A stretch of DNA of 64,000 nt from Acanthochlamys bracteata (GCA_019914995.1 CM034126.1:6825001-6889000), one strand, 5' to 3'. Counted from the stretch's first letter, positions 44,183 through 56,599 are shown. Translations and numbers: made by a program. The notes: generated by a model not told the origin, from the letters alone.

Positions 44183-44377
44183 TATAAATAGAAGGGTACA
44201 AACAATCAATTTGTAGACGCTTCATTACTATATTTTGGTGAAAGGCATTGAATGGTCTTCAACAGAAGAGGACACCATGCATGCAACGGAAGTTGAAATG
44301 AGAGGAAGGGCGTATTCCTATGACATATTCCTAGGTAGCATTCGAAACAGTCTATCAGCTCCAGAGTCGCTTTTCAG
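44183..44377 (+). other. Candidate small first exon, unidentified
   Basis: A TATA-like box 'TATAAATAGA' (44,183-44,192) lies about 45 bp before an ATG at 44,235. The frame runs 47 codons ('MVKGIEWSSTEEDTMHATEV') to a possible splice donor 'CAG|GTTTTT' at 44,377/44,378. No matching second exon in the right phase was found and the protein is unknown to me. Could be chance. Confidence 0.2.
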
Positions 44378-45479
44378 GTTTTTTTTTTTTTCTCTTTTCC
44401 TTCTTTTCTTTTGTTGGGGTCTCTATGTGTCATTGATGACTTCCAATTGTTTAAGGTTAATGACAAAAGTAACCGTGAATTACTGTTGGTTGTTATGATT
44501 AGTGGTTGGCTACGATGGTCAATTATGATCATAAATAACTATAACATTAGCTGCAACGGTACTATTATTTTATGGTTGAAAATTTTGAAGTAATCCACTG
44601 GTAAATCTTTTAATTCATATATTATAAAATTAGTGACTCTTTTCCTCAAAATTGAGAATCATATTTGGATAGAGAAAACAAATCACTTACCTCAAATTTT
44701 CAAAATCTTACATATTAATATACAAGAATACGATAATGTTAATGTGATTTTTCTATATGGCGCACTTGAACAAAATTTAACTACAGTATTCTTTCATGTT
44801 TAGAATTTTTTACAAAATTTTCTAACTTATTCTTTATTGACATATAAGTTTGTGTTTGATGATAATAGACCAATAATGAGTTAAATTACAAGCTGCAGTT
44901 GCTGATGTGGGCAAGACAGAGCCAGAGAGTGTCATATCGCCATCCATGTGGTACAGCTAGCCGAACTACAAGACCACAATGAAAGAAATTGGCAATTGCC
45001 CATCCCTAACAAGTGGCAAAACCCCACACCTTAAAACCTCATCGCCAAATCAGCCGTTAATATTAAACTCCTTTATTTCAACTTCTTGTTCATCTATACA
45101 CATAACATTTGTTTATCTGACCTAAAGAGAACTTTATCTAGCAATTCACAGCTAGCATGCACTGTTTTTAGATTCCTCTCAAACCCCCTTGTGCAACTTT
45201 GGCCAGCTATAGTTATAGTGCTTTGACATTCTCCACTGCCAATATTCTTCTTCCTTTCCTATCCAAGTGGAAGTTATAAGACATTTCCAATCATTTCTAG
45301 AGTTGAAAGTAGATGGGGTTTGATCTGGATTAATGAAACTTGTATCAGATCCGAAATCTTTAGGATTTATAAAGTGGATTCATACACAATTTACGTGTAT
45401 ATTTTGAATAGATTCAGATCATAGCTTTTAATTTCAGCTAACAAGTAAGACTCATATCTGATCCAATTAATTTAAGTTT

Positions 45480-45690
45480 GGGTCAATTTTTGATCAATCA
45501 TAAAAATATATTAAAAATTTAAACATCACAAAGAAAAATGTCAAATTTATTTTTAAAAAAAATTATAAATATAAAAATTTTATAATGTATAATTTATATA
45601 TATTTTTTAAAATTTAAAATATTGTAAAAATTAATTAAAAAATAAAAAATAAAAAGATAAAATAAGATAAAATGAGTGCCAAACAGCTCC
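45480..45690. mobile_element. AT-rich MITE copy
   Basis: Family landmarks 'aaaattttataatgtataat' and 'atattttttaaaatttaaaa', ending near 'gagtgccaaacagctcc'. Confidence 0.45.
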
Positions 45691-45834
45691 TATATGTACT
45701 AACTAAAGTTGAACACTAACATTGTATTCTCAATTGAACACGTCACTCTATTTCTTGCTTTCGATCCTCTCTCCTAATTTTAGAAAATAAGGCCTTTCAA
45801 ACGCAATTATGATAAAATTGCTCCTATTAGTCAA

Positions 45835-46080
45835 TGAAGTCAGACTTAACTCATGTATGGATCCAAAAAGAATGCCACATCACCGATTTATTTGGCAGAT
45901 CATCGAATTGATCAACCCACAAGGAACTTATCGGAATCATAGTAGAAGGTATTTCTACTGCGGAGCCACAAGCACACTGATAAACGTCGAACTCATACAT
46001 GCGGAACTCGTCACTGGAGTAAGCATCAATAGGAAAGAAATCGCCGTAATCATCTGGGCCGTTGGATGGAAGCCATCATT
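45835..46080 (-). pseudogene. CCCH zinc-finger (TZF-type) gene relic
   Basis: On the minus strand about 45,975-46,060 reads '[20 protein letters not shown]' followed by 'EFDVYQCACG', very close to the plant-specific tandem zinc-finger proteins, where '[30 protein letters not shown]' leads into the first Cys-rich motif. Such proteins bind RNA and act in stress and hormone responses. The frame is lost right after 'CACG', and the CCCH fingers cannot be read in the degenerate sequence towards 45,840. Only a stub remains. Confidence 0.6.
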
Positions 46081-47790
46081 CCTTCATTCGTTTGTTTTTC
46101 CAATGCTATCTTATTAGTACCAATCCTCTCACGACCGTTTCCTTCTTCCCTTCCTCATTCATTTCTCTTTCTTTGCGTTGCATATTGCAACAGGAAACAA
46201 TCATTTCGATTTATGCACAACAACTACAACTCTTAGATTTTTGCAAAACAACAACAAGAAATTTCAATCCGATCAAGAAGGTAGTAAAAGCATTGATGAA
46301 CAAAAGTCTATAGTACTATAGTAGATTCAAAAGGTTAGTTCATTTCTTCATCAAAAAGCAAGTGACTAATAAGTCCGGAACTGCAGACGAAGCACCGACT
46401 ACCAGTTCAACCCGATCAGTCCGTTCTGAAATTGACTACAATGCTATTAGTTTGATATACACTAAGGATGACCATTTACTTTGTCTCACCACCTCAACCG
46501 TCCACATAACTTTCCAACATTTTTATTTTTATTTTTCCAATATTTTTGGTACAGATCCTCTAAAATTATTTTTTAAATCATTCTCAGTTATTTGTTTCAG
46601 CAAATTCATAACTCATTACAAGCAATTCTGACATTAACGACTGTAAATATTTAAATTTGCTTACTTTACTCTTTTCTTCTTTATTATATTTTTACCAATT
46701 ACTATTAAGAATATATTGTGAAGTGATTAACCCTCAAATGTTGAGGACAAAGCCATTATCTTCAAGCAGACTAACTATATAGCATTGCAATAAATGAACG
46801 AGTCCAATCATCAACGTACTTTAGCATTATTGTATAAAAATATTTCATCTATTTTATGAATAATATAATGTCACTTTCACTATTATGAGTACGTAAACTA
46901 TTCCTTTTATCTTTTGCTTGATTCCTCATGGGAGATTTGTATACGCCATATGGATATTGGATTCATTCAAATATTCAACCATATACGATCAAAGATAAGG
47001 TATATACAGCTAGCTAGGAGTTCCACACTTCCACTCTTTTTATAAACCTCAAGATACATATCCATATGCATGGTGCAACTTTGATATGTTTATAAAAACA
47101 AACTTGTATCATATATTTGTTCCATCTGTATAGGCTAGATAGACAGCCAAGAGAAGCATGCACCACAAAACCGATATTCTTCTTTCAACCCCTCCAAAAA
47201 GAAAAGAAGAAATAAAAAAGAGAACGCGTTTCGAGTAGGCATGCACTTTTGAGTTTGCAGATTGGGAAGTGGAAAGATAAAACAAAGAAAGTATGTTTAA
47301 GGTTTCGAAGGAAGTTAGTGGTCGGCAGGCGTTGCAACGAGGCTTTTTTCTCAAAGTAAGCAAAGGTGAAGATGAATGAATGCAGGTGAGCAAAAAACGC
47401 AGTAATAAAACTATAGTTATATATTGTGAATTTCTATGTATTTGGGCACCACGCCGTGACAACGAAGCTACCGTACCGCTGTCTCTAATTAGCTAGGGGG
47501 GACGATGACTGCCGGCAAACGGCTAGTAGCAAAGCAACCTTTAATTATTTAATCCTACCCAGAGACTTGCATGCGCGTCTATGTTATATGTAACTATCTA
47601 AATGGGATCAAAACGTTATGTGCCAGCTACGTGTACAATGTAAAGCCACACTAACATAAACTAGAATTACAGAGAAACAACATACACTAAAATATGCATA
47701 GGTAAATTACGTAGATGTCCGTCAGTTATGAATTGTCCTGATGTATACGCTTTCTACAAGTTTGTATGTATGTCATACTTAGAGGAATGT
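46081..47790. other. No recognisable gene
   Basis: Frames at 46,062-46,313, 46,362-46,631 (plus) and 47,109-47,462 (minus, 117 codons) have no recognisable motif and atypical, Ser/Leu/Phe-rich composition. Confidence 0.5.
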
Positions 47791-49480
47791 TTAAGAGTGC
47801 TTAGAGTCTGTTTTTTTACCACGTAAGTAGCTTTCTCCCGTCAGAAACTGATACTTACATATACTTTTGTGTTCTTTTATCATTAAAAATTGCTCCCGTA
47901 AGTTTGACTTACATATATAAAATATTCATTTTACATCCCACTTTCACCCACCCCAAAGTTTCACTTCCATTTTTTTTACTTTCATCCGGTGCAGATCTCT
48001 CCCTATCATCCTACGAAATTTTTTCTTCCTCGCAGCTCTCTGTACTCGCTCACTAGTGTCAATATTTACGCGTTTTTTTGCCAAAATCTACTGCAAAAAG
48101 GTATAGATCTAGAAAATGTGAGCTTTTTTTGAATTTTTCTTTAATTTTCGTTCTTGATCTTGATAATTTTGTGATAAAATATAGAATTTGTAGACAGATC
48201 TGAATGGATTTGAATAGTTTAGACGTTTTCTCTTATTTTTTGGTTTTGATCTTGATGGATTTATGTTGAAAACAAAGAATTTAGGAACGGATCTAAATGG
48301 ATCTAAAAGTTTGTAGGAAAATTTAGAAACGGATCTAAATAGATCTGAAGAATCTAGGAACTGATCTATTTCAGTTGTAGAATGTAGTGCGTAGTGCTTC
48401 AGCTCTAGAAAATTTTGAAAAATTTCACGTGAGATTTAAGTTTTATTTTTTTTTGTTAAGTTTCCGAGATCTCTTTCTTATTTATTTGAAGTTAAAATAT
48501 TTCAAAGAACTAGAGAGTTTTTCTTCATAGGGCTGTTCTTCAAAGAACTGATCTATTTCAGCGTTAGTTTTTTGTGTTTTTAGATTTTGATTTTTGGAAG
48601 AGTAAGTTTGTTCTGAGAATAGAGGAATAATTTAACTTTTTGGTTGCTGTAGATATGAAATAGTAGATGAAGTTAAGTGGTTAGCAATTTTTTTTTTATT
48701 ACGATCACATGAATGTTAATTGAAATCTAATCAAACAAACTTAATTAAAATCATTCACAATAATAAAATAACTCTTTATGAGTGATAGGGAATTCATTTT
48801 TTTCTATTACAGTAGCAAAATTTAGTCCCAAATTTGTCAATGAATTGATTACGAGATGTCATTCTCTCGCCAAAAGATAATGTACATGATGAGTAACTCG
48901 ACTATTTCAAATTATTCAAAAAATTTGGATGATACTCATTTGAATCTCAAACCCGACTACTAGCTAATGGTCCAAGTATTGATTATTAATTGGAAAGCAC
49001 TTTGTTCCTAATTGATTGGGCTTAAAACCTTTCCTTATGTTAAGGTGTCATAGCCATAGAGATAAAAATGACAAAACTCAGGCTATGATTTACAAATGCC
49101 TTCATCCTAGAATAATTCTTGTAAATGGGTTTCCATACGCATGTATTTTAAATGCGTGAAAGTATGAAACATGCTACAAACCATTAAGGTCTAATTGAAT
49201 TTTTGGATCTCTACCTACTTACTTTCTAAAATTGACTATGATTAGTGCATTAAGGATCATTGGTCAATCAGAGAAGTGCTTCTTAATGATTTTCAGCAAA
49301 TTGTTTTAGCCCAAAGATATTCATTTTGCAAATGAGCGTCCAAATTTCAATGTCATGAATGTATATTTTTTTCCCATTATTTTCACAAACTAAAGTTTCT
49401 AACGAAGAAATGTCTTCCTCAATTTTAATTTCTTAAGCTTTAGACAACTATGCACACTGTTTCAAGTAGAGAGCATTTCA

Positions 49481-49482
<2 letters not shown>

Positions 49483-49523
<41 letters not shown>

Positions 49524-49556
49524 GTACATATACATATATATACATATATATATAAC
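49483..49556. repeat. (TA)n tract inside the Harbinger element
   Basis: About 70 bp of 'ta' with 'catatgtacatatacat' interruptions, about 285 bp upstream of the transposase ATG. Confidence 0.9.
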
Positions 49557-49840
49557 TCTTGGTTTTTTGGCTTTATATATATCCTTATATTACAAAAAAA
49601 GATGAGTATATATTTTTGAATTTATTTTCTCTGGTTATACTGTGATTATTGGCTTTTCTCTATTTCTATTACTCTATTTAGTCTTATAAGACTTTCTAGA
49701 TTATTATTTAAAAGAGTGATCTTTTAAAACCGTCTTAGTTCTAAATGATGTATTTAATTGTTAAGTATATATAACTCTAAAAGGAGACTCTATTATGCTT
49801 GGTTTTTTTTGGTTTTGTATATAAGGATTTTCGAATATAA

Positions 49841-51193
49841 ATGGATCAAAATTTGGAGCTCGTTATCAGCGGTGCGGCACAAGTAGTTATATGTGTCATG
49901 GCCGCTGTCATTAACGAGTTTTCGGCAACACATTCAAGGATTCCTCGAGAGCCATCTTTAGCTAGACGTTTGCAAAGAACAGGGCATTTATGGAGAATAT
50001 TAAGTGGAGGAATAGATAATTGCGTTGCATATCTTCTAATGGATGCAGATGCATTTATAAATCTTGCTCAAATGATGCGTGATAGTCATTCACTAAGTGA
50101 CACAAAACATGTCATCGTGGAAGAGCAACTTGCATACTTTCTGCATATTGTTGGACATAGCCGAACCAATAGGGCAATGCGAATTGATTTTATTCGGTCA
50201 GGATCGACATTGAGTCGCTACTTTCATCGGGTGCTTAGCGCAATATGTAAGCTTAAGAATGCGTACATAACGCAGGACGCCCCGGAAGAGCACCCATATA
50301 TCCGAGCGAATCCCAGTTGGTATCCTTATTTTAAGGTATATTAAATTTGTTAATGTAAGTTTTACTTCCATACATGCATATAACATAGCTTATCTAATAT
50401 TTTTCAAAACACTTTATAGGATTGTATGGGCTTAATTGATGGTACGCATATACTTGCAAGAGTCCCTTCTACTTTAACAGTACGCTTTCGAGGCCGAAAG
50501 GGTGTAACTCAAAATGTCTTAGGGTGTTGCACTATTGATATGAGATTCACATACGTATTAGCTGGATGGGAAGGATCAGCTAATGATTTTATTGTACTTA
50601 AAGATGCACTAAAGCGACCTCCACCTAGTCGATTACATGTTCCGGAAGGTGACATTTGAGTACTATTAAAATTATTACTTAGAGACGTGCATATGCTTAT
50701 TAAAGTAAATCATTTTTTGATTTTTTTGAGTGTAGATAAATTTTATCTTGTTGATGGAGGATATACAACCATGCCAGGTTTTTTGTCTCCTTATCGAGGG
50801 GTGCGTTACCATTTGAATGAAATTCTTGGACGTAAGCCGGAGAATCCGCAGGAATTGTTCAATTTTCGGCACTCTTCATTACGAAGCACAATAGAGCGAT
50901 GTTTTGCGTTGTTAAAGAGACGCTTTAGAATTATACATGACTATCCAAATTATCCCTTTCCAATACATGTTGATATTGTGTTGGCGTGTTGCGTATTACA
51001 TAACTATATATTAGGTGTAGATCCTAGCGATAAACTTTTGAACGATTCAAGAATATACGAGGAATGCGAATATGATGTTCAAAATTTCAGCACCTTTCGC
51101 CAATGCTTGCAACGTTCGGATAATCATCAATGGTGCGAAATAAGAGACAGGATTGCAAGCGATATATGGAATGACTATATCAGAGCATGTTAG
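49841..51193 (+). CDS. PIF/Harbinger DDE transposase (nuclease)
   Basis: Cuts and pastes the element, working with the Myb-like partner. Three exons (49,841-50,335, 50,420-50,648, 50,736-51,193) with GT-AG introns of 84 and 87 bp join in frame into 393 residues with no stop. The N-terminus has the DUF8040-like helical region ('SLARRLQRTGHLWRILSGG'), then the DDE_Tnp_4 fold: 'LIDGTHI' (Asp172), 'GWEGSANDF' (Asp221), 'FYLVDGGY' (Asp248) and 'STIERCFALLKRRFRI' (Glu295). Asp172 and Glu295 are catalytic by family pattern; either Asp221 or Asp248 is the second Asp. It looks able to encode a full protein; activity is unproven. Confidence 0.88.
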
Positions 51194-51484
51194 AATGTCT
51201 TAATTACTAGAATATGATGCTTTTTGTGATGTACGATGTGATCTTCTGGAGTGCTTAATTTGGAAACTGTTTTATGTATTTGATAATAGACATTTGTTGG
51301 AATTTTAATATTAAGAGATATTTGGTTATTTGATAGTTTGTGTAATGACTTGTGAGATATCTCTTTTTTCACAAAGTACATATTTTAGTTAAAGTTAAAT
51401 CATTTTGACAGCTTTTTACTTTTCTAAACTTCTTCATTGTATAATTGATTTAATTTTACTCTATAATTTGGAGAGTGTTTGCAG

Positions 51485-52498
51485 ATGGCGTCTTTTGACT
51501 CAAGCCAAGGTCTAAGTCATAACCGATCTCAACGAAAAGGAACTCCCAACAAGCGCTGGACGCAGCAACAAGACGAAAAGTTGATTGAATTTTTGGCTGA
51601 GCAGTGTAGAGAAAGTAAAAAAGTTGATAAAGAATTCAAAAAGCCCACATTTAGTGCCGCTGCAAGGTACATCAATGAAATGTTCAATACGGACTTCACG
51701 GTAGCTCATGTTGATAACCACTATCGCACTTTAAGGCAAAGATATCAGTTGATCAAGTTTGTAACCAATTTAAGTGGTGCTGGTTGGAACAATGAATTAC
51801 AATTGTAGTTTTGGATAGAGAAACAGAGAAAGATCTTATCAAGGTAACTTTAGTTGATTAACTATGTTTTCGATTGGTATGCTTTACTTTAATATGTTGA
51901 GCAAACTTACTTGATACTAATTTTCAAAAATTATTAGTTGAATAATCTATTATATTCTAATTCTTTCATTTCTTTTTTGTAGAGTAATCCAAAGTTGAAG
52001 CCTTTCATTAATACACCTATTCCTCAGTTAGAAGAGCTTAGAATGATATGTGGTGATGATGAAGCTACGGAAAAATTTGGTAAAACATTCTATGACGAAT
52101 TCGGAGAGTCGGCGCAAGATAGTGGTCAAAGCAATGCAGTCAAAGGTAACACAATGGAGGATACTGATATGCCTACCATGGCAGAGAATGCAGAAGCTCC
52201 ACATGACTTACATGCACATCTCTTTCCTAATACGCAACAGTCTATACCGAACATTACTGTCCCTGGCACTACTAATCCTACTCCACGGAAAAATAAACGT
52301 GCACGAGTCAATGACAACATTCAATTTCACAAAGAGTTGGTCGCTGGGGTACATGAAGTTGCTTTGGCTATACGAGAAATCACCGGCGGTTACTCCACTG
52401 AACTCTATGCAGCCCTTCAAGGTTTATCTGATGATTTTTCAGATGAACAAATTGATCATGCTTTTGACACATTAATGCTAGATGCAAGAAAAGCTTGA
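51485..52498 (+). pseudogene. Harbinger Myb/SANT-like accessory protein, one frameshift
   Basis: The partner protein helps carry transposase to the nucleus and to element DNA. Exon 1 (51,485-51,843) encodes 'KRWTQQQDEKLIEFLAEQCR' and 'HVDNHYRTLRQRYQLIKFV', the Myb_DNA-bind_3 domain. It meets a stop at 51,806 just after 'GWNNELQ'; continuing one base out of frame gives 'VVLDRETEKDLIK', the expected family continuation, so a one-base loss lies near 51,800-51,806. A GT-AG intron (51,844-51,982) leads to exon 2 (51,983-52,498): 'SNPKLKPFINTPIPQLEELR', an acidic spacer, a basic 'RKNKRARV' patch and a stop. No other damage is visible, so a recent mutation or a sequencing slip is possible. Confidence 0.85.
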
Positions 52499-53272
52499 GG
52501 GTTTCTTACGAAAACTGACATTGTTAGAAGACGTTGGATGTCAGTGCACGTAGCTAGTAACTGGCATACTTAGAAGTTGATGATGCTTTGCTTATTTTGT
52601 TTTGGATTTGCTAACTAGTATCATTAATAGTTGATTATGTATTTTAGAATTATCTTTTGGATCTGTATGGTAGATTCTAACATAACTATATAATTATATA
52701 ATATATGTCATATATGTATATATATAGATATTATGTAATGATAATTGTAATTATATTAGTGTAGTTATAAAATATATGAACAATGATATATGATATGTAT
52801 TGTATTTGTATAATGTAATATATTGTGAAAAAAATGTGAATTAAACTGTTATGATATAGTGATGAATATGCATCTTAGATAGTTCTGTCTCATGAAAAAT
52901 ATAAAGTAATAAATTATTACTGCAAATTTTAGAATATAAATTGTATTAAATTATTATGATTGTGTAATATAAATATATATGTTGATATTGTATAATAAAA
53001 ATTATAATATATATATATATATAATAAAAATTGTATATATTGTATTACGTATTTATATAGTTGTAAAATATATAATTATTTTTTGATTCTCACTTTCATA
53101 TACAAAGAATACAAAAGAACACAAAAAGTCACTTCTAATTCACTTTCAACTTACTTTTAACTATAAAAGAACATAAGAACTGAACTCACTTTCAATAATA
53201 CTATTTACAGTAACTCATTTTTCAATAATCTACTTTCAGTAACTCATTTTTTGCTAAAAGAACACACCCTTA

Positions 53273-53490
53273 TTGAAAAAGAATTTTTCCAAAAAAAGAG
53301 GTACTTTGAAAATTTTTTAAAAACGAACTTTTTTTTTACTTTAAAAAGAATAATAAAAATAACTAATAAAAAGATTTTACAACATAGATTTTTTTGTACT
53401 ATTAAAATTTTTAAAAAAATTTTATAAAATATTTTAGAAGCTTTATTGAGAAGAATGAAATGAAAATTGGAGGAGAAAAGTTCTCTCAAA
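53273..53490. mobile_element. AT-rich MITE copy next to the Harbinger element
   Basis: Starts immediately after the Harbinger target duplication and has 'ttttacaacatagattttt', 'ttataaaatattttagaag' and the usual near-symmetrical A/T blocks. Confidence 0.5.
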
Positions 53491-53589
53491 TATGGCATAG
53501 ATTGGTCCCAAGCGAGATGTACTGCTCAAGTGATCTATGTAGTGGCTAATGTGGATCTGACTAGTTATAAAGTCATGTTTACTTAAAAC

Positions 53590-54480
53590 TCAACCTTCTT
53601 TCCGCAAAAAATGAATTTCGAAGAATTTTTATGTTTGCTTCTACTAAAAAACTTCAATTCCTTTAACTCAATTTCAAGCTCTACTTTTCAACAACCACAT
53701 TTTAATATTATAAATTTTACTTCCAAACTCACTTCTAATAATAAATAAATAAAACTTACTTTTAACAATCATTTTTTAAATAACTCAATCTATAACTCAC
53801 TCTCAGTTAAGTCACTCCAAGCAAAGGCAACAAGCCCTAAATACAACCTTCTATGTTCACATAAAAAAATAGTATGGTATGATTGAGAACAAGCTAGCCA
53901 GGAGCACTGGTCCTTGACAAATTACCTGAGTTTGGACTTGACCTCTTTTAGTAATATATACTAGTATTAACTGAGCATGCAGGAAGTTGCGCTCTACCTC
54001 TCAAATAAAATAACTTCAAATTGCCTATAACCTGCAGTATCAAATGTTGCAGGCATTGCAATGACAATAGTACTTGAACTATCAGACGTATAGTTGCCCG
54101 TGAGACAAATCTGAAACTAAATTTCTTTATTATCAAGTGTTGTTGTATAAATATGGGAGAAACATGTTACATCAATTCAAGTGTGTCAGAAAGAAGAAAC
54201 AGAATAGCCTAAGGTTCAAAAATATGGGGGACCATTTTCCCAACTCATGAAAGTTGAAGCCTTTTCCTCAATTGGATCTTCTAAAGACTTAAAAGGAAAA
54301 CCTTGCTATAAATGGATTTCTAATGTTTGAAAAACTTGATTTTTCGAATTGTTTGGTGAGCTATATAACTAAAGGAAGGATAGAGAAGTATAGGTACGGG
54401 ACCTCTTTTTTGATCGAAGAATCTCACCAGAACTCTCAGAGAAGCGATGGGATCGTTTGTAATTGCTTATGAAAGTTACT
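53590..54480. other. No gene; Harbinger-like subterminal repeats
   Basis: 53,630-53,830 repeats 'aactcaatttcaag', 'cacttctaataata' and 'cttacttttaacaatc' words as seen under the right end of the Harbinger element, so it may be a small relative. The rest is unremarkable. Confidence 0.4.
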
Positions 54481-54489
54481 TTTGATAAA

Positions 54490-54690
54490 AAAAAAAAAAC
54501 AAAATAGAATTTTTAGAAAACAAGATTATCCATTTTTAGAGAAGAAAATAAAAATAAATATATAATAATTCAATGATGTACAATTTATCCATACTTTCAA
54601 AATTTATAAAAATACTCTAAAATACTTTTTTTAAAAATTTGAAAAATAAAAACTAAAGGTAGATGAAAAAGCGCCCATAAATAATTCTAA
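54490..54690. mobile_element. AT-rich MITE copy
   Basis: Poly-A block, 'attcaatgatgtacaattta', then mirrored A/T blocks ending near 'gaaaaagcgccc'. Same family order. Confidence 0.45.
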
Positions 54691-54764
54691 ACGAGGCCAA
54701 CTATTTAGTTAGTTTAGTTTAATGTTGCCATTGGTCATTTGGTGTAGGTTTATTGTATACATAG

Positions 54765-56132
54765 TTGTCAGACCTGAAGAGGGCGTTGATTAAAAAAGTT
54801 GTCTGCGTTGAAGGTTTTCGATTCGACCGACAAGTTGACGATTTGACCCTTTGAGTCAACAAACAATTCTACAGTAACTTCATCATCTCTGGTACCGTCC
54901 ATTTTATGTTCGTCGACGATTACGCACTCATCTAGAACTGTCCTATCATCGTGGCCAACTGATCGACAACCAACAAAATATCATAATAGCTCAAGAAAGA
55001 AAAGAGCAGTCTGAGAAAATGACGATCGTTATCTAGAAGTATACGATCTTACCTGATCAACGCATGTTCCCTAACAGGTTCTAGATCAAGACATACCTTG
55101 CACATCCTTGGAAGGCATTGTCGAGGACTATCTTCAGGGAAAACAGCATCCGCGATGTAATCCAGCCGGTAGGGTACATTTAGTGGGCCAAAGAGAACTA
55201 CCAATTGTTTATTATATAGAGTACGCGAACAGAGGGTCAGGAGCGAACACTACTAGAAGAGCGGGCAAACACATGGAAGGTCTGCCACCCATGGTTGTCT
55301 TTCACCGGCCCACGATCGTTCTACGGGAGTAGTGGAGGAACCATCTAGCTGGCAACATTTTAGTTATTTGTGAAGTTTTCTCGAACTTGGAACCTGGATT
55401 AGACTTAGATCAATCTTCTACAGGCTAATAGCTGTGATGGAAGCAAGGTAAGTGTTCCATAGGGTAATTGTACTTCCACACAATGCTCTTGTCGACGACA
55501 GAGCTACCACACGGTAACCTGAAATCGACAAACGTTCTCGTCAAGCCCGATAATGAACCACTCCTAGTTGATTACGGTCTCGTCAATCTCGCTACATCCA
55601 CACACGCTTTGTTCGCCTACAAACCACCAGAGTTGGTCAAGCTCCGCAACATTTCACCCAAGTCGTATCTCTACTGTCTTGGATTGTAATTCTCTAACTT
55701 CTCACTAGAAAGTTTCCGTCACAGAGAGCGGCTAGCTAAACAATGGAGAAAAATACTACTGGAGAGTGGAGGGGGGAGAGGAAAAGAAACTTAACTAAGA
55801 GAGGAGACAAGAAGCCCCGCCCGCTGAAGAACAAAATCTCGCTGGAGAAAAATGATTCACAGATCAGACGAGGAGAATTAAACATAGAGATTTAGTCGGT
55901 TGCACGATCGAGCTTGGTTTCTTTAGTTTTGTACTATTAAACCATATACAATAATTTTTTTTGTTTTAAACCGATCGATCTGAGCGAGAGGGTTGGCGAG
56001 TCAAATTGCGACTCACCTAGGTCGAATTGGGTCGTAAACACGATCAATCTTTTTATAGACTTGGACCGGTTTCCTGTTCGACGGTTTTCGAAACGACCAG
56101 AGCGGTCCGATTCTGATTTGCCAACACTGATT
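54765..56132 (+). mobile_element. Gene-capturing element with receptor-kinase fragment
   Basis: The left end reads 'agttgtcagacctgaagagg'. The right end reversed reads 'agtgttggcaaatcagaatc'. Both resemble the end at 3,797 ('agttgtcagattcgg'). Between them are GC-richer sequence and a kinase fragment. No transposase is present. Likely a Pack-type non-autonomous element; terminal repeats are imperfect and the target duplication was not resolved. Confidence 0.5.
55100..55690 (+). pseudogene. Captured pollen receptor-like kinase fragment
   Basis: Pollen receptor-like kinases are membrane LRR kinases guiding pollen tubes. 55,468-55,689 reads 'STTELPHGNLKSTNVLVKPD', 'NEPLLVDYGLVNLA', 'LFAYKPPELV' and 'SPKSYLYCLGL', matching the kinase C-lobe of PRK-type pseudokinases ('LPHGNLKSSNVLL', 'YEPLLxDYGF', 'SPKSDVYCLGI'). 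HGN replaces HRD and DYG replaces DFG, as usual in this subfamily; the D-to-Y change in 'KSDVYC' is damage. The preceding frame (55,108-55,332) is not recognisable. The N-lobe and receptor part are missing. Confidence 0.75.
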
Positions 56133-56344
56133 TGTTAGAACTACAAACAAATCAAAGATGAAATACTAATTATTCATCATTCGACCATTTTGCATTTAGA
56201 GCCATCTTGACTATGTAATGGAGTTGAACATCAACATTATGCATACATCTGGCAAGCCTAATATTTGTCTGGAATTAACCTATACCAATACAGGACACAC
56301 TTTTACATAATTTAATTGATGCCGCAGTTGATTGAAAGGCTAAT

Positions 56345-56590
56345 GAGTTGTTTGATTATTTAGAAATAAGCTTTTTAGAGGGAAAGAGTTTTTGTATGTC
56401 TTTTGGAAAGGAATGGTGTCCTTTTTTAACCTAGAAAAATAAAAAGTTATACATAGAATAATTCTGAGGCTACAATTCACTCATGTCTTACAATTTATTT
56501 TAAAATTATTTATAAAATATTGTAAAAGTTTTTGAAAATAAAGAGTTAAAAGGAGATAAAAAAAATTTAGTAAAATATCCGGCCAAATAT
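56345..56590. mobile_element. AT-rich MITE-like copy
   Basis: 'tttgattatttagaaataag' at the left and 'tttataaaatattgtaaaag' in the core, with a right part 'aaaatatccggccaaa'. Diverged family member. Confidence 0.4.
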
Positions 56591-56599
56591 TTGCTACGT

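Larger units (their letters stand above)
47794..53269 (+). mobile_element. PIF/Harbinger DNA transposon, nearly complete (about 5.5 kb)
   Basis: Carries both genes typical of autonomous PIF/Harbinger elements on the same strand: a DDE transposase and a Myb/SANT-like protein. A candidate 3 bp target duplication TTA flanks it (47,791-47,793 and 53,270-53,272), as the superfamily requires. Ends are 'AGAGTGCTTAG...' and, reverse-complemented, 'GGGTGTGTTC...', so the terminal repeats are weak or decayed. Subterminal sequence at both ends is rich in 'cacttt/aaagtg' and 'gttctttt' words. Edges are therefore good estimates, not proven. Confidence 0.75.

Noticed and set aside
44880-44950. Second exon for the small ORF at 44,235 ('GKTEPESVISPSMWYS')
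   Set aside because: No AG acceptor puts this block in phase with the donor at 44,377.
47109-47462. 117-codon minus frame as a gene
   Set aside because: No recognisable motif, no intron or promoter support, composition like random open DNA.
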